Positions 1 through 8,122 of a stretch of 64,000 nt of DNA are shown here, piece by piece. Within the stretch, counting starts at the first letter, position 1; each line of letters opens with the position of its first letter. Source of the stretch: Kribbella jejuensis (GTDB lineage: Bacteria > Actinomycetota > Actinomycetes > Propionibacteriales > Kribbellaceae); assembly GCF_006715085.1 (NCBI RefSeq), contig NZ_VFMM01000001.1, positions 2,356,001 to 2,420,000 on the forward strand, read 5' to 3'. The notes under the pieces were generated by a model. It saw only the letters and a program-made list of their open reading frames with translations. It was not told the origin of the DNA and made no database searches. The translations under genes and the position numbers were made by a program.

Positions 1-114
1 GTAGTCCAGGAACGGGCTCCACTCGGCCCAGCCGGCAGGGCCTTCGTACAGCATGCCCTCGCGTACTGTGATGCCGCGGAACTTGTTCTTGAGGCCGATC
101 GAGTACGTGATCAC
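1..114 (-). CDS. menC: o-succinylbenzoate synthase, N-terminal part (cut by window edge)
   Basis: The first 38 codons of a gene that runs off the left edge. The translation has the run FRGITVREG followed by GPAGWAEWSPF, the conserved N-terminal capping segment of actinobacterial MenC, which dehydrates SHCHC to o-succinylbenzoate in menaquinone synthesis. The GTG start at 112-114 overlaps the TGA of menE (GTGA, 4-base overlap), so the two are translationally coupled in one minus-strand operon. The TIM-barrel catalytic lysines lie outside the window. The family call rests on the short N-terminal match plus the menE context. Confidence 0.85.
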   Translation of the reverse strand, partial: MITYSIGLKNKFRGITVREGMLYEGPAGWAEWSPFLDY

Positions 115-1202
115 CGGACGCCCTCGAGTAGCCGCTGCCGATCAACCTTGCCCGAGGCAAGCATCGGCAACGCCTCCAGCCGTACGACGTCCCGCGGAGC
201 CCAGGCCCGAGGCAGCGTCGCGCTGACCCAGTCGCGCAGCTCGTCCCGCGACGGCTCGCCCACGACGAACGCGACCACCCGCGTCCCCCACTCGGCATCC
301 GGAACGCCCAGCACTACAGCGTCCTTGAGCTCCGGGTGCTCGAGCAGCCGCGCCTGCACCGTCGTCAGCGTGACGTTCACGCCACCGGAGATCACCACGT
401 CGTCCACGCGCCCGACGACCCGCAACCGGCCATCCACGAACTCGCCCCGGTCCTGCGTCCGGAACCAGCCGTCCCGCAGTACCTCGGCGGTGAGCTCGGG
501 CCGCAGGCGGTACCCGGAGAAGAGTGTTCTCCCCTTGATGAGGATGCGCCCGCCGTCCAGGTCGATCAACGTACCGTCCAGCGGCACCCCGCCGTACACG
601 CAACCGCTTCCCGTCTCGGTCATGCCGTACGCCGGGATCGCGTGCACGCCGGCGTCCCGCGCGCGCTGTTTGAGCGGCTCCGGCATCGATGCTCCGCCGA
701 TGACGATCGCGTCGAACGACCGGAGCGCCTCCAGATCCGTGTCGAGGTACCGCGCGAGCTGGGTCGGCACCATCGCGGTGTAGCGCCGTCCGCCGGTCAG
801 TTGCCGGGCGGCCTCGGTGAAGCTCTGGTTGAGCAGCACCGGCGTCGTGCCGGCGACCAGGGAGCGGGTGAGGATCTGCAGACCGCCGACGAAGTACGGC
901 TTCATCGGCAGCAGCCACTGCCCCGGGCCGCCCAGCCGGTCGTGGGTGGCGGTCGCCGACGCGATCAACGCGTCCCGCGACAGCACCACACCTTTGGGCT
1001 CGCCTGACGAACCGGACGTCGTCAGTACGACGGCGCAGTCGTCCTCGACCGGCTCGTCCGGCGCGGCCGCCTGGCGGACCCGCGCGGCCCCGACGGCATC
1101 CTCCGGCACCGGCGCGAACGGCGTACCGCTCCCGTCGAGTACGTCGCTCAACGCGGACAGCACCGCATCCGGCGTACCGGGAATCAGCCGCAAGGTAGAC
1201 AT
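111..1202 (-). CDS. menE: o-succinylbenzoate-CoA ligase
   Basis: A class I adenylate-forming enzyme of 363 residues, short as is usual for actinobacterial MenE. It activates o-succinylbenzoate with ATP and CoA in menaquinone synthesis. The P-loop-like motif TTSGSSGEPKG is at residues 61-71, the YGMTETGSG A5 motif near 190, and the C-terminal domain ends in the catalytic lysine context SGKVDRQ. The ATG at 1200-1202 was chosen because upstream codons are arginine- and cysteine-rich with no family similarity. It overlaps menC and faces away from menA, with about 110 bases between. Confidence 0.93.
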   Translation of the reverse strand: MSTLRLIPGTPDAVLSALSDVLDGSGTPFAPVPEDAVGAARVRQAAAPDEPVEDDCAVVLTTSGSSGEPKGVVLSRDALIASATATHDRLGGPGQWLLPMKPYFVGGLQILTRSLVAGTTPVLLNQSFTEAARQLTGGRRYTAMVPTQLARYLDTDLEALRSFDAIVIGGASMPEPLKQRARDAGVHAIPAYGMTETGSGCVYGGVPLDGTLIDLDGGRILIKGRTLFSGYRLRPELTAEVLRDGWFRTQDRGEFVDGRLRVVGRVDDVVISGGVNVTLTTVQARLLEHPELKDAVVLGVPDAEWGTRVVAFVVGEPSRDELRDWVSATLPRAWAPRDVVRLEALPMLASGKVDRQRLLEGVR

Positions 1203-1312
1203 GTCACTGTCGAGCCTACGGCCCGCGCTCGGCTCACAGCACGTTGGAGAGCTACGCCACACCCCTGGCCCGCGTCCGCCGGTCACCCGCCCGACTGACA
1301 GAATCGATGCTC

Positions 1313-2185
1313 ATGGCTACCCCTGCCCAGTGGATCGAAGGCGCCCGCCCCCGTACCTTGCCCGCCGCGATCTCCCCCGTGCTCGTCGGAACCGGCGCGG
1401 CCGCCTTCCTGGACGGCTTCGTCTGGTGGAAGGCGCTGCTCGCCCTCGGCGTCGCGCTCGCCCTGCAGATCGGCGTCAACTACGCCAACGACTACAGCGA
1501 CGGCATCCGCGGTACCGACGAGCATCGCGTCGGCCCGCTCCGCCTTGTCGGCTCCAAGGTCGCGACCCCGCGCGCCGTCAAGACCGCGGCCTTCACCTGC
1601 TTCGGCGTCGGCGCCGCGCTGGGCATCGTGCTCTGCGCGACGACCACGTGGTGGCTGCTGGTCGCCGGCGCGGCATCGCTGCTCGGCGCCTGGTTCTACA
1701 CCGGCGGCAAGAAGCCGTACGGGTACCGCGCGCTCGGGGAGGTCAGCGTCTTCCTCTTCTTCGGACTGGTCGCCGTCCTCGGTACGACGTACGTCCAGGC
1801 CGAGAAGCTGCACTGGACCGCCCTCGCCGGCGCGGTCTCGGTCGGCTCGATCGCCTGCGCCCTGCTGGTCGCGAACAACCTCCGCGACATCCCGACCGAC
1901 TCGGTCACCGGAAAACGCACGCTGGCCGTCGTCCTGGGCGCCGCCAACTCCCGCCGCCTGTACGCCGCCCTCGTCATCCTCGCCTTCGCCCTGGCTGCGG
2001 TCTCCGCGATCGCAACCCCATGGGCGCTCCTCGCCTTCATCGCCGTCCCCCTGGCCATCAAGTCCACCCGAGTAATCCTGAGCGACGCAGTAGGCCCAGC
2101 CCTCATCCCAGTCCTGAAAAACACCGGCCTCACCGAACTTCTCTACGCCCTCGGCCTGGCAATCGGCCTAACCATCGGCAGCTAG
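1313..2185 (+). CDS. menA: 1,4-dihydroxy-2-naphthoate polyprenyltransferase
   Basis: Integral membrane UbiA-family enzyme of 290 residues that joins the prenyl tail to 1,4-dihydroxy-2-naphthoate, giving demethylmenaquinone. The N terminus has the WIEGARPRTLPAA signature. The first Asp-rich motif NYANDYSDG is at residues 57-65 and the second, NNLRDIPTD, near 185; together they bind Mg-diphosphate. About eight or nine hydrophobic segments are visible. The ATG at 1313 is preferred to upstream starts because it begins the conserved region. It is divergent from menE. The last 200 bases switch to C- and A-ending, G-poor codons and the gene meets a TetR gene tail to tail with 10 bases between. Confidence 0.94.
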   Translation: MATPAQWIEGARPRTLPAAISPVLVGTGAAAFLDGFVWWKALLALGVALALQIGVNYANDYSDGIRGTDEHRVGPLRLVGSKVATPRAVKTAAFTCFGVGAALGIVLCATTTWWLLVAGAASLLGAWFYTGGKKPYGYRALGEVSVFLFFGLVAVLGTTYVQAEKLHWTALAGAVSVGSIACALLVANNLRDIPTDSVTGKRTLAVVLGAANSRRLYAALVILAFALAAVSAIATPWALLAFIAVPLAIKSTRVILSDAVGPALIPVLKNTGLTELLYALGLAIGLTIGS

Positions 2186-2195
2186 AACCTGCGGC

Positions 2196-2780
2196 TCATG
2201 ACGTGAGGGATTCCCAGGCGGCCATTGCGCAGGTGATGACGGTTTCCAGTTCGTCGCGGGTGGCGCCGTCGCGGGCCTGGATCGAGAGACCTTGGACGAC
2301 GGTGGTGTAGTAGCGGGCCATCGCGTCCAGGGCGTCGGGCGGGATCTCCTTGGCGAGGCGTTCCTTGATTTCCAGGTACATGCCGTGGCGGCCGTCGGCG
2401 AGGAATTGGCGTACTGCGTGGTTCTCGATGGCGCCGGTGGGTGCGGCGAGGATCAGCATGCAGTAGTGCGGGTGCTCGGGGTGGGTGATCTGGTCCGCGG
2501 TCGCCCGCAGCATCGCATGGATCGCCTCGCGGGCGGTCGGCCCTTCGCGGAGAGCGCGGCGGGGCGGTTCGCCGGCGGTCGCGCCGTACAGCGCCATCAC
2601 CTGGCGGAACAGGTTCTCCTTGCTGCCGAAGTACGCGTAGATGCTCGCGGACCGGATCCCCATCGCGGTGGCGAGGTCGCTCAGCGAGGTGCCTTCGTAC
2701 CCGCGTTCCCAGAACACGTCGAGGGCCTGCCGCAACGCGACGTCCGGGTCGAACGTCCGCGGCCTGCCGCGAGTCGCCAT
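2196..2780 (-). CDS. TetR/AcrR family transcriptional repressor
   Basis: A 194-residue TetR regulator. The N-terminal HTH spans residues 10-55 (ALDVFWERGYEGTSLSDLA, then MGIRSASIYAYFGSKE). The C-terminal part fits the class with a TetR_C ligand domain that controls short-chain or quinone oxidoreductases. It is divergent from a quinone oxidoreductase, and the 106-base gap holds two copies of a TTGGTC-RATC-GACCAA palindrome, so it most likely represses itself and the oxidoreductase. The inducer is not visible; an electrophile or quinone is a guess from the neighbour. Confidence 0.9.
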   Translation of the reverse strand: MATRGRPRTFDPDVALRQALDVFWERGYEGTSLSDLATAMGIRSASIYAYFGSKENLFRQVMALYGATAGEPPRRALREGPTAREAIHAMLRATADQITHPEHPHYCMLILAAPTGAIENHAVRQFLADGRHGMYLEIKERLAKEIPPDALDAMARYYTTVVQGLSIQARDGATRDELETVITCAMAAWESLTS

Positions 2781-2801
2781 CGGCTCCTCCTGGGAGATTT
2801 A

Positions 2802-2817
2802 TTGGTCGATCGACCAA
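2802..2817. promoter_or_regulatory. TetR-type operator, copy 1 (perfect palindrome)
   Basis: TTGGTCGATCGACCAA is a perfect 16-base palindrome 21 bases upstream of the TetR start. A second copy with one changed base lies about 50 bases away, beside the oxidoreductase start. The placement between divergent genes is what an autoregulating TetR protein would use. Confidence 0.75.
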
Positions 2818-2851
2818 GTTTAGCTTGACCAGTGGGTGCCGGGCTGCGAGG

Positions 2852-2877
2852 CTTTGTTGGTCAATCGACCAACAAAG
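2852..2877. promoter_or_regulatory. TetR-type operator, copy 2 (11+4+11 inverted repeat)
   Basis: An inverted repeat with arms CTTTGTTGGTC and GACCAACAAAG around AATC. Its core matches copy 1 at 15 of 16 positions. It ends inside or next to the A/G-rich ribosome binding site (about 2874-2880) of the oxidoreductase, so bound repressor would block transcription and probably RNA polymerase escape too. Confidence 0.75.
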
Positions 2878-2886
2878 GGGTGCGGG

Positions 2887-3852
2887 ATGCAGGCGCTGGT
2901 GCAGACGTCGCTGGACGGGCCGCGGGATCTGAAGCTGACGGACGTGCCGGTGCCGCGCCCCGGGCCGGGCGAGCTGCTCGTCCGGGTGACCGCCGCCGGG
3001 GTCAACTACGTCGACATCTCACAGTCGTACGGCACGTTCGCGGGCGGTCCGCAACCGCCGTACGTCGCCGGAATCGAGGCCGCCGGCGAGGTGGTCGCCG
3101 TCGGCGAGGACGCAACAGGCACTGTCGGTACCCACGTCATCGGCGCCACGATCGGCGGCGGCGCCTTCGCGGAGTACTGCGTGATCCCGGCGGTCGCGGC
3201 GATCCCGATCCCACCCGGCTGGGACGACGAACAGGCACTGGGTCTGGCGGTGAGCTGGCCAACCGCCCTGGCCGCGCTACGCCTCGGAGCCCTGACCGCC
3301 GGCGAAACCGTTCTCATCCATGCCGCCGCCGGCAGCACCGGCCAAACCGCCGTAAAACTGGCCAAACACTACGGCGCCACCGTCATCGCAACGGCCTCCC
3401 CGGAAAAACACGAAACCGTACGCCGCCTCGGCGCCGACCACGTCCTCGATTCCCGCTCCCCCAACCTGACCACCGAAATCCTGGCCCTCACCAACGGCGC
3501 AGACCTGACCCTGGAATCCGTAGGCGGCCCCACCCTCGAAACCAGCCTCGCCGCCACCAAACGAGTAACCGGCCGAGTAGTAGTCTTCGGCCTCCCCGCC
3601 GGCACCGCCCCGATCACCAACTGGGACCTCGTCTACAAACACCAACTCCACCTCATCGGCCTCAACCTAGGCGCCCTGATCCGCTTCGCCCCCCAAACCT
3701 TCGGCGAAGTCATGCACGACCTCTTCGATCTCATAGCCACCGGAGTCCTGACCCCCACCACCCCAACCACCTACGACCTCTCCGAGGGCCCCAAAGCCCT
3801 GTTGGACCTCGAATCCCGAGCCACCGTAGGAAAACTGGCCCTTCTCCCTTGA
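2887..3852 (+). CDS. NADPH:quinone oxidoreductase, zinc-less MDR family
   Basis: A 321-residue medium-chain dehydrogenase/reductase of the quinone oxidoreductase (QOR/zeta-crystallin) branch. The N-terminal GroES-like domain has PRPGPGELLVRV and the AGVNYVD motif. The Rossmann domain has LIHAAAGSTGQTAVKLAK (about residues 140-157), a nucleotide-binding AAxGxxG variant. Zinc-binding cysteines are absent. It would reduce quinones or other electrophiles with NADPH in the cytosol. ATG 2887 was chosen for the AAAGGGG site 6 bases upstream. The second half of the gene changes to C/A-rich, G-poor codons. It is divergent from, and probably repressed by, the TetR gene. Confidence 0.9.
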   Translation: MQALVQTSLDGPRDLKLTDVPVPRPGPGELLVRVTAAGVNYVDISQSYGTFAGGPQPPYVAGIEAAGEVVAVGEDATGTVGTHVIGATIGGGAFAEYCVIPAVAAIPIPPGWDDEQALGLAVSWPTALAALRLGALTAGETVLIHAAAGSTGQTAVKLAKHYGATVIATASPEKHETVRRLGADHVLDSRSPNLTTEILALTNGADLTLESVGGPTLETSLAATKRVTGRVVVFGLPAGTAPITNWDLVYKHQLHLIGLNLGALIRFAPQTFGEVMHDLFDLIATGVLTPTTPTTYDLSEGPKALLDLESRATVGKLALLP

Positions 3853-3973
3853 GGCCCAAGGCACCAAGTCGCCTGCAGCGCACCCCAGCGGGCCGATGCG
3901 GGCGCCGGCCGGTGTCGGCCTGACTGTGTACGCTGGGCGCAGCGTCGCGTGCCGGTGGCAGACCGTGCCAGGC

Positions 3974-4036
3974 ATGGAGGCGTGGAAGCTGAAGGGACGT
4001 GACGATGACGTCGTTCACCCCTTCGCCCTCACGTGA
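3974..4036 (+). CDS. short upstream open frame coupled to the hemerythrin gene
   Basis: A 20-codon frame beginning ATG-GAG-GCG whose TGA overlaps the GTG start of the hemerythrin gene as GTGA. The hemerythrin start has no ribosome binding site of its own, while a GAAGGGA site sits at 3991-3997 inside this frame. A second 11-codon frame (ATG 4005, TGA 4038-4040) is well spaced from that site and also overlaps the GTG. One of them probably delivers ribosomes to the hemerythrin start. No homologue is recognised. Confidence 0.35.
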   Translation: MEAWKLKGRDDDVVHPFALT

Positions 4037-4497
4037 CTGAGGGCGAGAAGTCCAGGCTGGTGTCCTGGAGCCGAGAGATGCGCCGAGTCCACGACCGGCT
4101 ACGCGAAGCGCTGCAGGTAACGCGCGAAGCCGTTGCCACAGGCAACACTGGACCGACCCGCGACCTGTTGCTGTTCTGCCATGGGTTCTGCACGGCGCTG
4201 ACCAAGCACCACGAGTGCGAAGACCGGCAACTGTTCCCCGCGATAGCGGCCGCCCACCCGAACCTGCGACAAACGCTGCGCCACCTCGAGCAGGACCACT
4301 CGATGATCGCCGACCTGCTCACCGCCCTACAGCAAGCCGTGGATCACCACGCCAACCCGCCCGACCTGGACCGCCACCTGGAGGGCATCGCCGCCATCAT
4401 GGAATCCCACTTCACCTACGAAGAACGCCAACTCCTCACAGTGCTGGACACCCTCAACCTGCAAACCGACGTACCCTCTGCCCTCGGCCCCCTGTGA
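4033..4497 (+). CDS. hemerythrin domain protein
   Basis: A 154-residue four-helix-bundle protein with the HHE di-iron pattern: H near residue 20 (RRVHDRL), HHECEDRQLFP in the middle (HxxxE), LEQDHSMI, and a final HFTYEERQLL. It probably binds O2, NO or reactive species at a di-iron centre in the cytosol. GTG 4033 is the only possible start, because an in-frame stop lies at 4006-4008; the start overlaps short upstream frames. Its substrate is not known from sequence. Its 3' part is strongly C-rich and G-poor. Confidence 0.82.
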   Translation: MTEGEKSRLVSWSREMRRVHDRLREALQVTREAVATGNTGPTRDLLLFCHGFCTALTKHHECEDRQLFPAIAAAHPNLRQTLRHLEQDHSMIADLLTALQQAVDHHANPPDLDRHLEGIAAIMESHFTYEERQLLTVLDTLNLQTDVPSALGPL

Positions 4498-4874
4498 ACC
4501 CTCCGGTCCGGCCATCCCTCGTCAGAGCACAATCGTCCAGTCAGCGTTCGGGCTGGCGAGGGTGCTCCTGCCGACAGTGAGTTCAACGGTCATGGCGTGC
4601 AGCGGGAACTGGCCGGCGGCCGCCCATCTCTCTCGGACGCGCTCAAGGTCATCCCACAACCGCCGCGGAGCACTTTGATCTGCCGTTCCGGTCTTGCCGT
4701 CGACCCGCGTCCCGGAGCCTGGCGCCCCGCAGACGGTGCGAAAGCTTATATACGCACGCGACAGACAACCACCGCGACCGGTCCCCACGTCCCCGTTCAC
4801 CCACGGGCCCCCGCCAAGCCCTCACCCGCGAGCGGCAGCTCGCAATAAGGCGGCTGCCGTAGTGGGGGGGTGGA
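4498..4874. other. gene-poor stretch with one doubtful minus-strand frame
   Basis: 377 bases between the hemerythrin gene and the cysteine desulfhydrase gene. A minus-strand frame (4800 to 4522) encodes 92 residues with a plausible C-terminal half containing LWDDLERVRERW and a weak, low-complexity N-terminal half. No family is recognised and there is no good ribosome binding site. It may be a small real gene or the tail of a decayed one. An unusually AT-rich spot, AGCTTATATA, is at 4743-4752. Confidence 0.3.
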
Positions 4875-5993
4875 TTACTCCGGTTCGGTCCAGTGGCCGG
4901 TGGTGGCGAAGGTTTCCAGGGTGGTGGTGTAGGGGGTGATGTCGATGCCGGCGGTGCGGAGCCAGGTGTCGTCGTAGTAGGTGTTGCCGTAGCGTTCGCC
5001 GCTGTCGCACAGCAGGGTGACGATGCTGCCGCGGGCTCCGGTGCGGCGCATTTCGGCGGCCAGGCGGAGGGCGCCCCAGAGGTTGGTGCCGGTGGAGCCG
5101 CCGACCAGGCGGCCGGTGACGCGGGAGCAGAAGCGCATGGCGGCGATCGAGGCGGCGTCGGGGACGGAGATCATCCGGTCGACGACGCCGAGGACGAACG
5201 AGGGTTCGACGCGGGGTCGGCCGATGCCTTCGATGCGGGAGGGGCGGCCGGTGGAGAAGTCGTGGTCGCCGGCTTCGAAGGCGGGGAAGAACGCGGAGTT
5301 CTCCGGGTCGACGACGGCGACCGACGTCTCGTGGCGCTGGTACCGGACGTAGCGGCCGATGGTGGCCGACGTGCCGCCGGTGCCGGCGCCGACCACGATC
5401 CAGGTCGGGATCGGGTGCTGCTCCAAGGACAACTGCCCGAAGATGGACTCGGCGATGTTGTTGTTGCCGCGCCAGTCGGTCGCGCGTTCTGCGTACGTGA
5501 ACTGGTCCATGTAGTGGCCGCCGGTCTCCTCGGCGAGCCGCTTGGCCTCGCCGTAGATCTGGCCGGAGCGTTCGACGAAGTGGCAGCGGCCGCCGTAGAA
5601 CTCGATCAGCTCGACCTTCTCGGGGCTGGTCGAGCGCGGCATCACCGCGACGAACGGGAGGCCGAGCAGCCGGGCGAAGTACGCCTCGCTGACCGCGGTG
5701 GAGCCGCTGGACGCCTCGATCACGGTGGTGCCCTCGTGGATCCACCCGTTGCACAGGGCGTACAGGAACAGTGACCGCGCCAGGCGGTGCTTGAGGGAGC
5801 CGGTCGGGTGCACGGACTCGTCCTTCAGGTACAGGTCCACGCCGGTTCCCGGAGGCATCGGGAACACGTGCAGATGCGTGTCCGCGCTCCGGTTCGCGTC
5901 GGCGTCCACGATGCGGATCGCCTCGGACACCCAGGCCCGCGCCTTGTCGTCGCGCCGGTCGACCTCCCGGCACACCCCGTCTACCTCACTCAT
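4875..5993 (-). CDS. cds1: PLP-dependent L-cysteine desulfhydrase, Cds1 type
   Basis: A 372-residue fold-type II PLP enzyme of the cysteine synthase family, closest to M. tuberculosis Rv3684 (Cds1), which turns L-cysteine into H2S, pyruvate and ammonia. The PLP lysine is in [11 protein letters not shown] (residues 62-72), the substrate Asn loop is [19 protein letters not shown], and the phosphate cup is [12 protein letters not shown]. The segment [15 protein letters not shown] is characteristic of the Cds1 branch. It stands alone, minus strand, with a clear ATG. The function is taken from the family; a cysteine synthase side activity is possible. Confidence 0.88.
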   Translation of the reverse strand: MSEVDGVCREVDRRDDKARAWVSEAIRIVDADANRSADTHLHVFPMPPGTGVDLYLKDESVHPTGSLKHRLARSLFLYALCNGWIHEGTTVIEASSGSTAVSEAYFARLLGLPFVAVMPRSTSPEKVELIEFYGGRCHFVERSGQIYGEAKRLAEETGGHYMDQFTYAERATDWRGNNNIAESIFGQLSLEQHPIPTWIVVGAGTGGTSATIGRYVRYQRHETSVAVVDPENSAFFPAFEAGDHDFSTGRPSRIEGIGRPRVEPSFVLGVVDRMISVPDAASIAAMRFCSRVTGRLVGGSTGTNLWGALRLAAEMRRTGARGSIVTLLCDSGERYGNTYYDDTWLRTAGIDITPYTTTLETFATTGHWTEPE

Positions 5994-6074
5994 GCGGGCC
6001 AGGCTAAGACGTACGGCGCGATTTGAGTATTCCTACGCTCGGTGACCACGCCCGGAGCGGGGAGGATCGCAGGC

Positions 6075-6383
6075 ATGATCCCCCTCGGACCGGTCGAGTT
6101 CTCCCCGGCGGACGTCGCCCTGATCCTGGCCGTCCTCGCCTTCGGCGCCGTCGCGCTGGCGCTGCCCGCGACGCTCACGCTCGCCTGGGTCGGGCACCGG
6201 CGCGCCACCGCTCACAAAGCCTGGAATGCGGTCTGGTACTGGTTCTGCGGTACGGGGTTGTCGGTCGGGACGACGTTCGCGACGGCGCCGCACATCGGGT
6301 GGTGGGCGGTACCGCTCGGGTGGATCCCGACCGTCACGCTCGCGTGGGTACTCAATCCACGCTCGGACCCGGAGGCGAGCTAG
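6075..6383 (+). CDS. small membrane protein of unknown function
   Basis: A 102-residue protein with three predicted membrane segments: residues 10-32 (VALILAVLAFGAVALAL), about 45-65, and about 70-90 (WWAVPLGWIPTVTLAWVL). The ATG at 6075 follows a GGGGAGGA site about 9 bases upstream, which decides the start against an earlier in-frame ATG at 6042. No family is recognised. The next gene downstream on the same strand is an M48 protease, about 110 bases on; a shared transcript is possible. Confidence 0.65.
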   Translation: MIPLGPVEFSPADVALILAVLAFGAVALALPATLTLAWVGHRRATAHKAWNAVWYWFCGTGLSVGTTFATAPHIGWWAVPLGWIPTVTLAWVLNPRSDPEAS

Positions 6384-6417
6384 TGTCGGAGGTCATGACG
6401 ACCGGGCAGGGGGAACC

Positions 6418-6501
6418 GTGAAGGAACGAAGTGAGTTCACAGTCGAGCACAGCGCGCTTGGAGCCTCATCCGCGCCCGGAGCGAAGCGAGGACGCGGATG
6501 A
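6418..6501 (+). CDS. 27-codon open frame overlapping the M48 protease start
   Basis: A GTG-started frame (VKERSEFTVEHSALG and onward) preceded by a strong GCAGGGGGAA site. Its TGA overlaps the ATG of the protease gene as ATGA. The protease itself has no separate ribosome binding site, so the frame may couple translation to it. Its second half is also the left side of a hairpin that contains the protease start codon. It could be a leader peptide or chance; no homologue is recognised. Confidence 0.35.
   Translation: MKERSEFTVEHSALGASSAPGAKRGRG
6466..6501 (+). promoter_or_regulatory. hairpin enclosing the M48 protease start codon
   Basis: Arms TCATCCGCG (6466-6474) and CGCGGATGA (6493-6501) are perfectly complementary. 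The right arm contains the ATG at 6498-6500. The loop holds CGAAGCGAGGA, a sequence resembling GGAACGAAGTGAG found 40 bases earlier. In mRNA the stem would hide the start codon unless ribosomes translating the short upstream frame open it. Confidence 0.5.
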
Positions 6502-7514
6502 GTACGAACAACGATCGGCCGACTCGGCAGCGCGTGACGCTGACTGACATCAGCTCGCGGGCGTGGGAGCACCCCGCGGACCGTGGTGCGCTGGTGGCGC
6601 TGCGGCAGCTGAAGGGGTTCGACTACGTACTGCGGAAGATGTCAGGGCTGATCAACGAGCGCGCCTTCCGGCTGCAGTACCTGGGCTCGGCGATCCGGGT
6701 CGACGAGCGGCAGTTCCCGACCGTGAACCGGCTGTACACCGAGGCGGCAAGCACGCTCGACGTCCGCGAACTGCCCGAGCTGTTCGTCACCAACAGCCCG
6801 ATCTGGAACGCGGTCACGATCGGCATGGACAAGCCGTTCATCGTCGTGAACAGCGCCCTGCTGACCGGGCTCGACGAGGAGGAACTGCGGTTCGTCCTCG
6901 GCCACGAGCTCGGGCACGCCCAGAGCGGCCACGCCCTGTACCAGTCCCTGCTGATGTGGCTGATGCGCCTGACCGGTGCGTTCAACTGGATGCCGATCGG
7001 TGCGCTCGGGCTGCGGGCGATCATCGCCGCGCTGCACGAGTGGTCCCGCAAGGCCGAGCTGTCCGGCGACCGGGCCGGTCTGCTCGCCACCCAGGACCCC
7101 GCGGTCGCGCTCCGGGTGCAGATGAAGCTCGCCAGCGGCGGCCAGCTGAACGAGCTCGACACCACCGCGTTCCTTGCCCAGGGCACGGAGTACGAGAGCG
7201 CCGGCGACCTGCGCGACAGCGTCCTGAAGCTGCTGCTGCTCGAGGCTCAGTCGCACCCGCTGGCCGTGATCCGCGCGCACGAGCTGCGCCGCTGGGTGGA
7301 CGAGGGCGAGTACACGACGATCGTCTCCGGCGAGTACCCGAAGCGCCAGGACGACGGCGACGCGTCGATCTCGCAGGAGGCGAAGAACGCCGCCAAGTCG
7401 TACTCCGACGCGTTCAACCGCTCCCAGGACCCGCTGGCCAAGTTCCTCCGCGATCTCGGCGACGGTCTCGGCGGCGTTCGCGACTGGGTCTCCTCCAAGT
7501 TCCCGCCCCGGTGA
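6498..7514 (+). CDS. M48 family zinc metalloprotease
   Basis: A 338-residue HtpX-like peptidase. The zinc motif HELGH is at residues 136-140 in LGHELGHAQSGH, with the third ligand probably the Glu in KAELSGDRAG near 187. Unlike HtpX there is no strong pair of N-terminal membrane helices; a hydrophobic stretch lies at about 152-180 (LLMWLMRLTGAFNWMPIGA). It may act in quality control of membrane-associated proteins. Its TGA overlaps the GTG start of the TMEM175-like gene, and the GNAT gene overlaps that one in turn, forming a three-gene operon ending at a strong terminator. Confidence 0.88.
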   Translation: MSTNNDRPTRQRVTLTDISSRAWEHPADRGALVALRQLKGFDYVLRKMSGLINERAFRLQYLGSAIRVDERQFPTVNRLYTEAASTLDVRELPELFVTNSPIWNAVTIGMDKPFIVVNSALLTGLDEEELRFVLGHELGHAQSGHALYQSLLMWLMRLTGAFNWMPIGALGLRAIIAALHEWSRKAELSGDRAGLLATQDPAVALRVQMKLASGGQLNELDTTAFLAQGTEYESAGDLRDSVLKLLLLEAQSHPLAVIRAHELRRWVDEGEYTTIVSGEYPKRQDDGDASISQEAKNAAKSYSDAFNRSQDPLAKFLRDLGDGLGGVRDWVSSKFPPR

Positions 7515-8122
7515 CGGGGCAGGTGCTGAAGACTGCCCGTCTGGAGGCGTTCAGCGACGGCGTTTTCGCCATCGCGATCACCCTGCTGGTGATCGAGATC
7601 AAGGTCCCGGAGGACACCGCCCACCTCTGGGAACAGCTCGGTCACCTGTGGCCGTCGTACCTCGGCTATGTGATCAGCTTCCTGGTGATCGGCCTGATCT
7701 GGGCGAACCATCACGCGATGTTCGACCACATCGCGAGCGCGGACCGGGTCCTGCTGTTCCTGAACACGATCCTGCTGATGCTCGTCGCGCTGATCCCGTT
7801 CACGGCCGGCGTGCTGGCATCCGCGCTGCGCAACCACGAGGGCGAACGGACCGCGGTCGTCCTGTACGGCGTTGTGCTCGTCGCCGGCGGCCTGCCGTTC
7901 AACGCGACCTGGGAGTACGCGCGCCGCGGTCACCGGCTGCTGGGCGACACGATCACCCCGGACGAGGCCCGGACAATGAGCCGGCGCTTCCTCAAAGGCC
8001 CCTTGCTGTACGGCGTGGGCACCGCGCTCGGCGCGCTGCTCCCGGTCCTCGGCATCATCGCGTTCTCGCTGCTCATCCCGTTCTACTGGCTGCCGCCCCT
8101 GACTCGACGGATCAAGACATGA
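7511..8122 (+). CDS. TMEM175/DUF1211 family potassium channel-like membrane protein
   Basis: A 203-residue membrane protein with about six helices. The first helix carries RLEAFSDGVFAIAITLLVIE, the (R)xxxFSD signature of bacterial TMEM175 potassium channels. WANHHAMFDHI is the matching conserved loop. The GTG start at 7511 overlaps the TGA of the protease gene (GTGA). A further GTG at 7523 is possible. The ion selectivity is inferred from the family; the pore residues cannot be tested by eye. Confidence 0.85.
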   Translation: MTGQVLKTARLEAFSDGVFAIAITLLVIEIKVPEDTAHLWEQLGHLWPSYLGYVISFLVIGLIWANHHAMFDHIASADRVLLFLNTILLMLVALIPFTAGVLASALRNHEGERTAVVLYGVVLVAGGLPFNATWEYARRGHRLLGDTITPDEARTMSRRFLKGPLLYGVGTALGALLPVLGIIAFSLLIPFYWLPPLTRRIKT

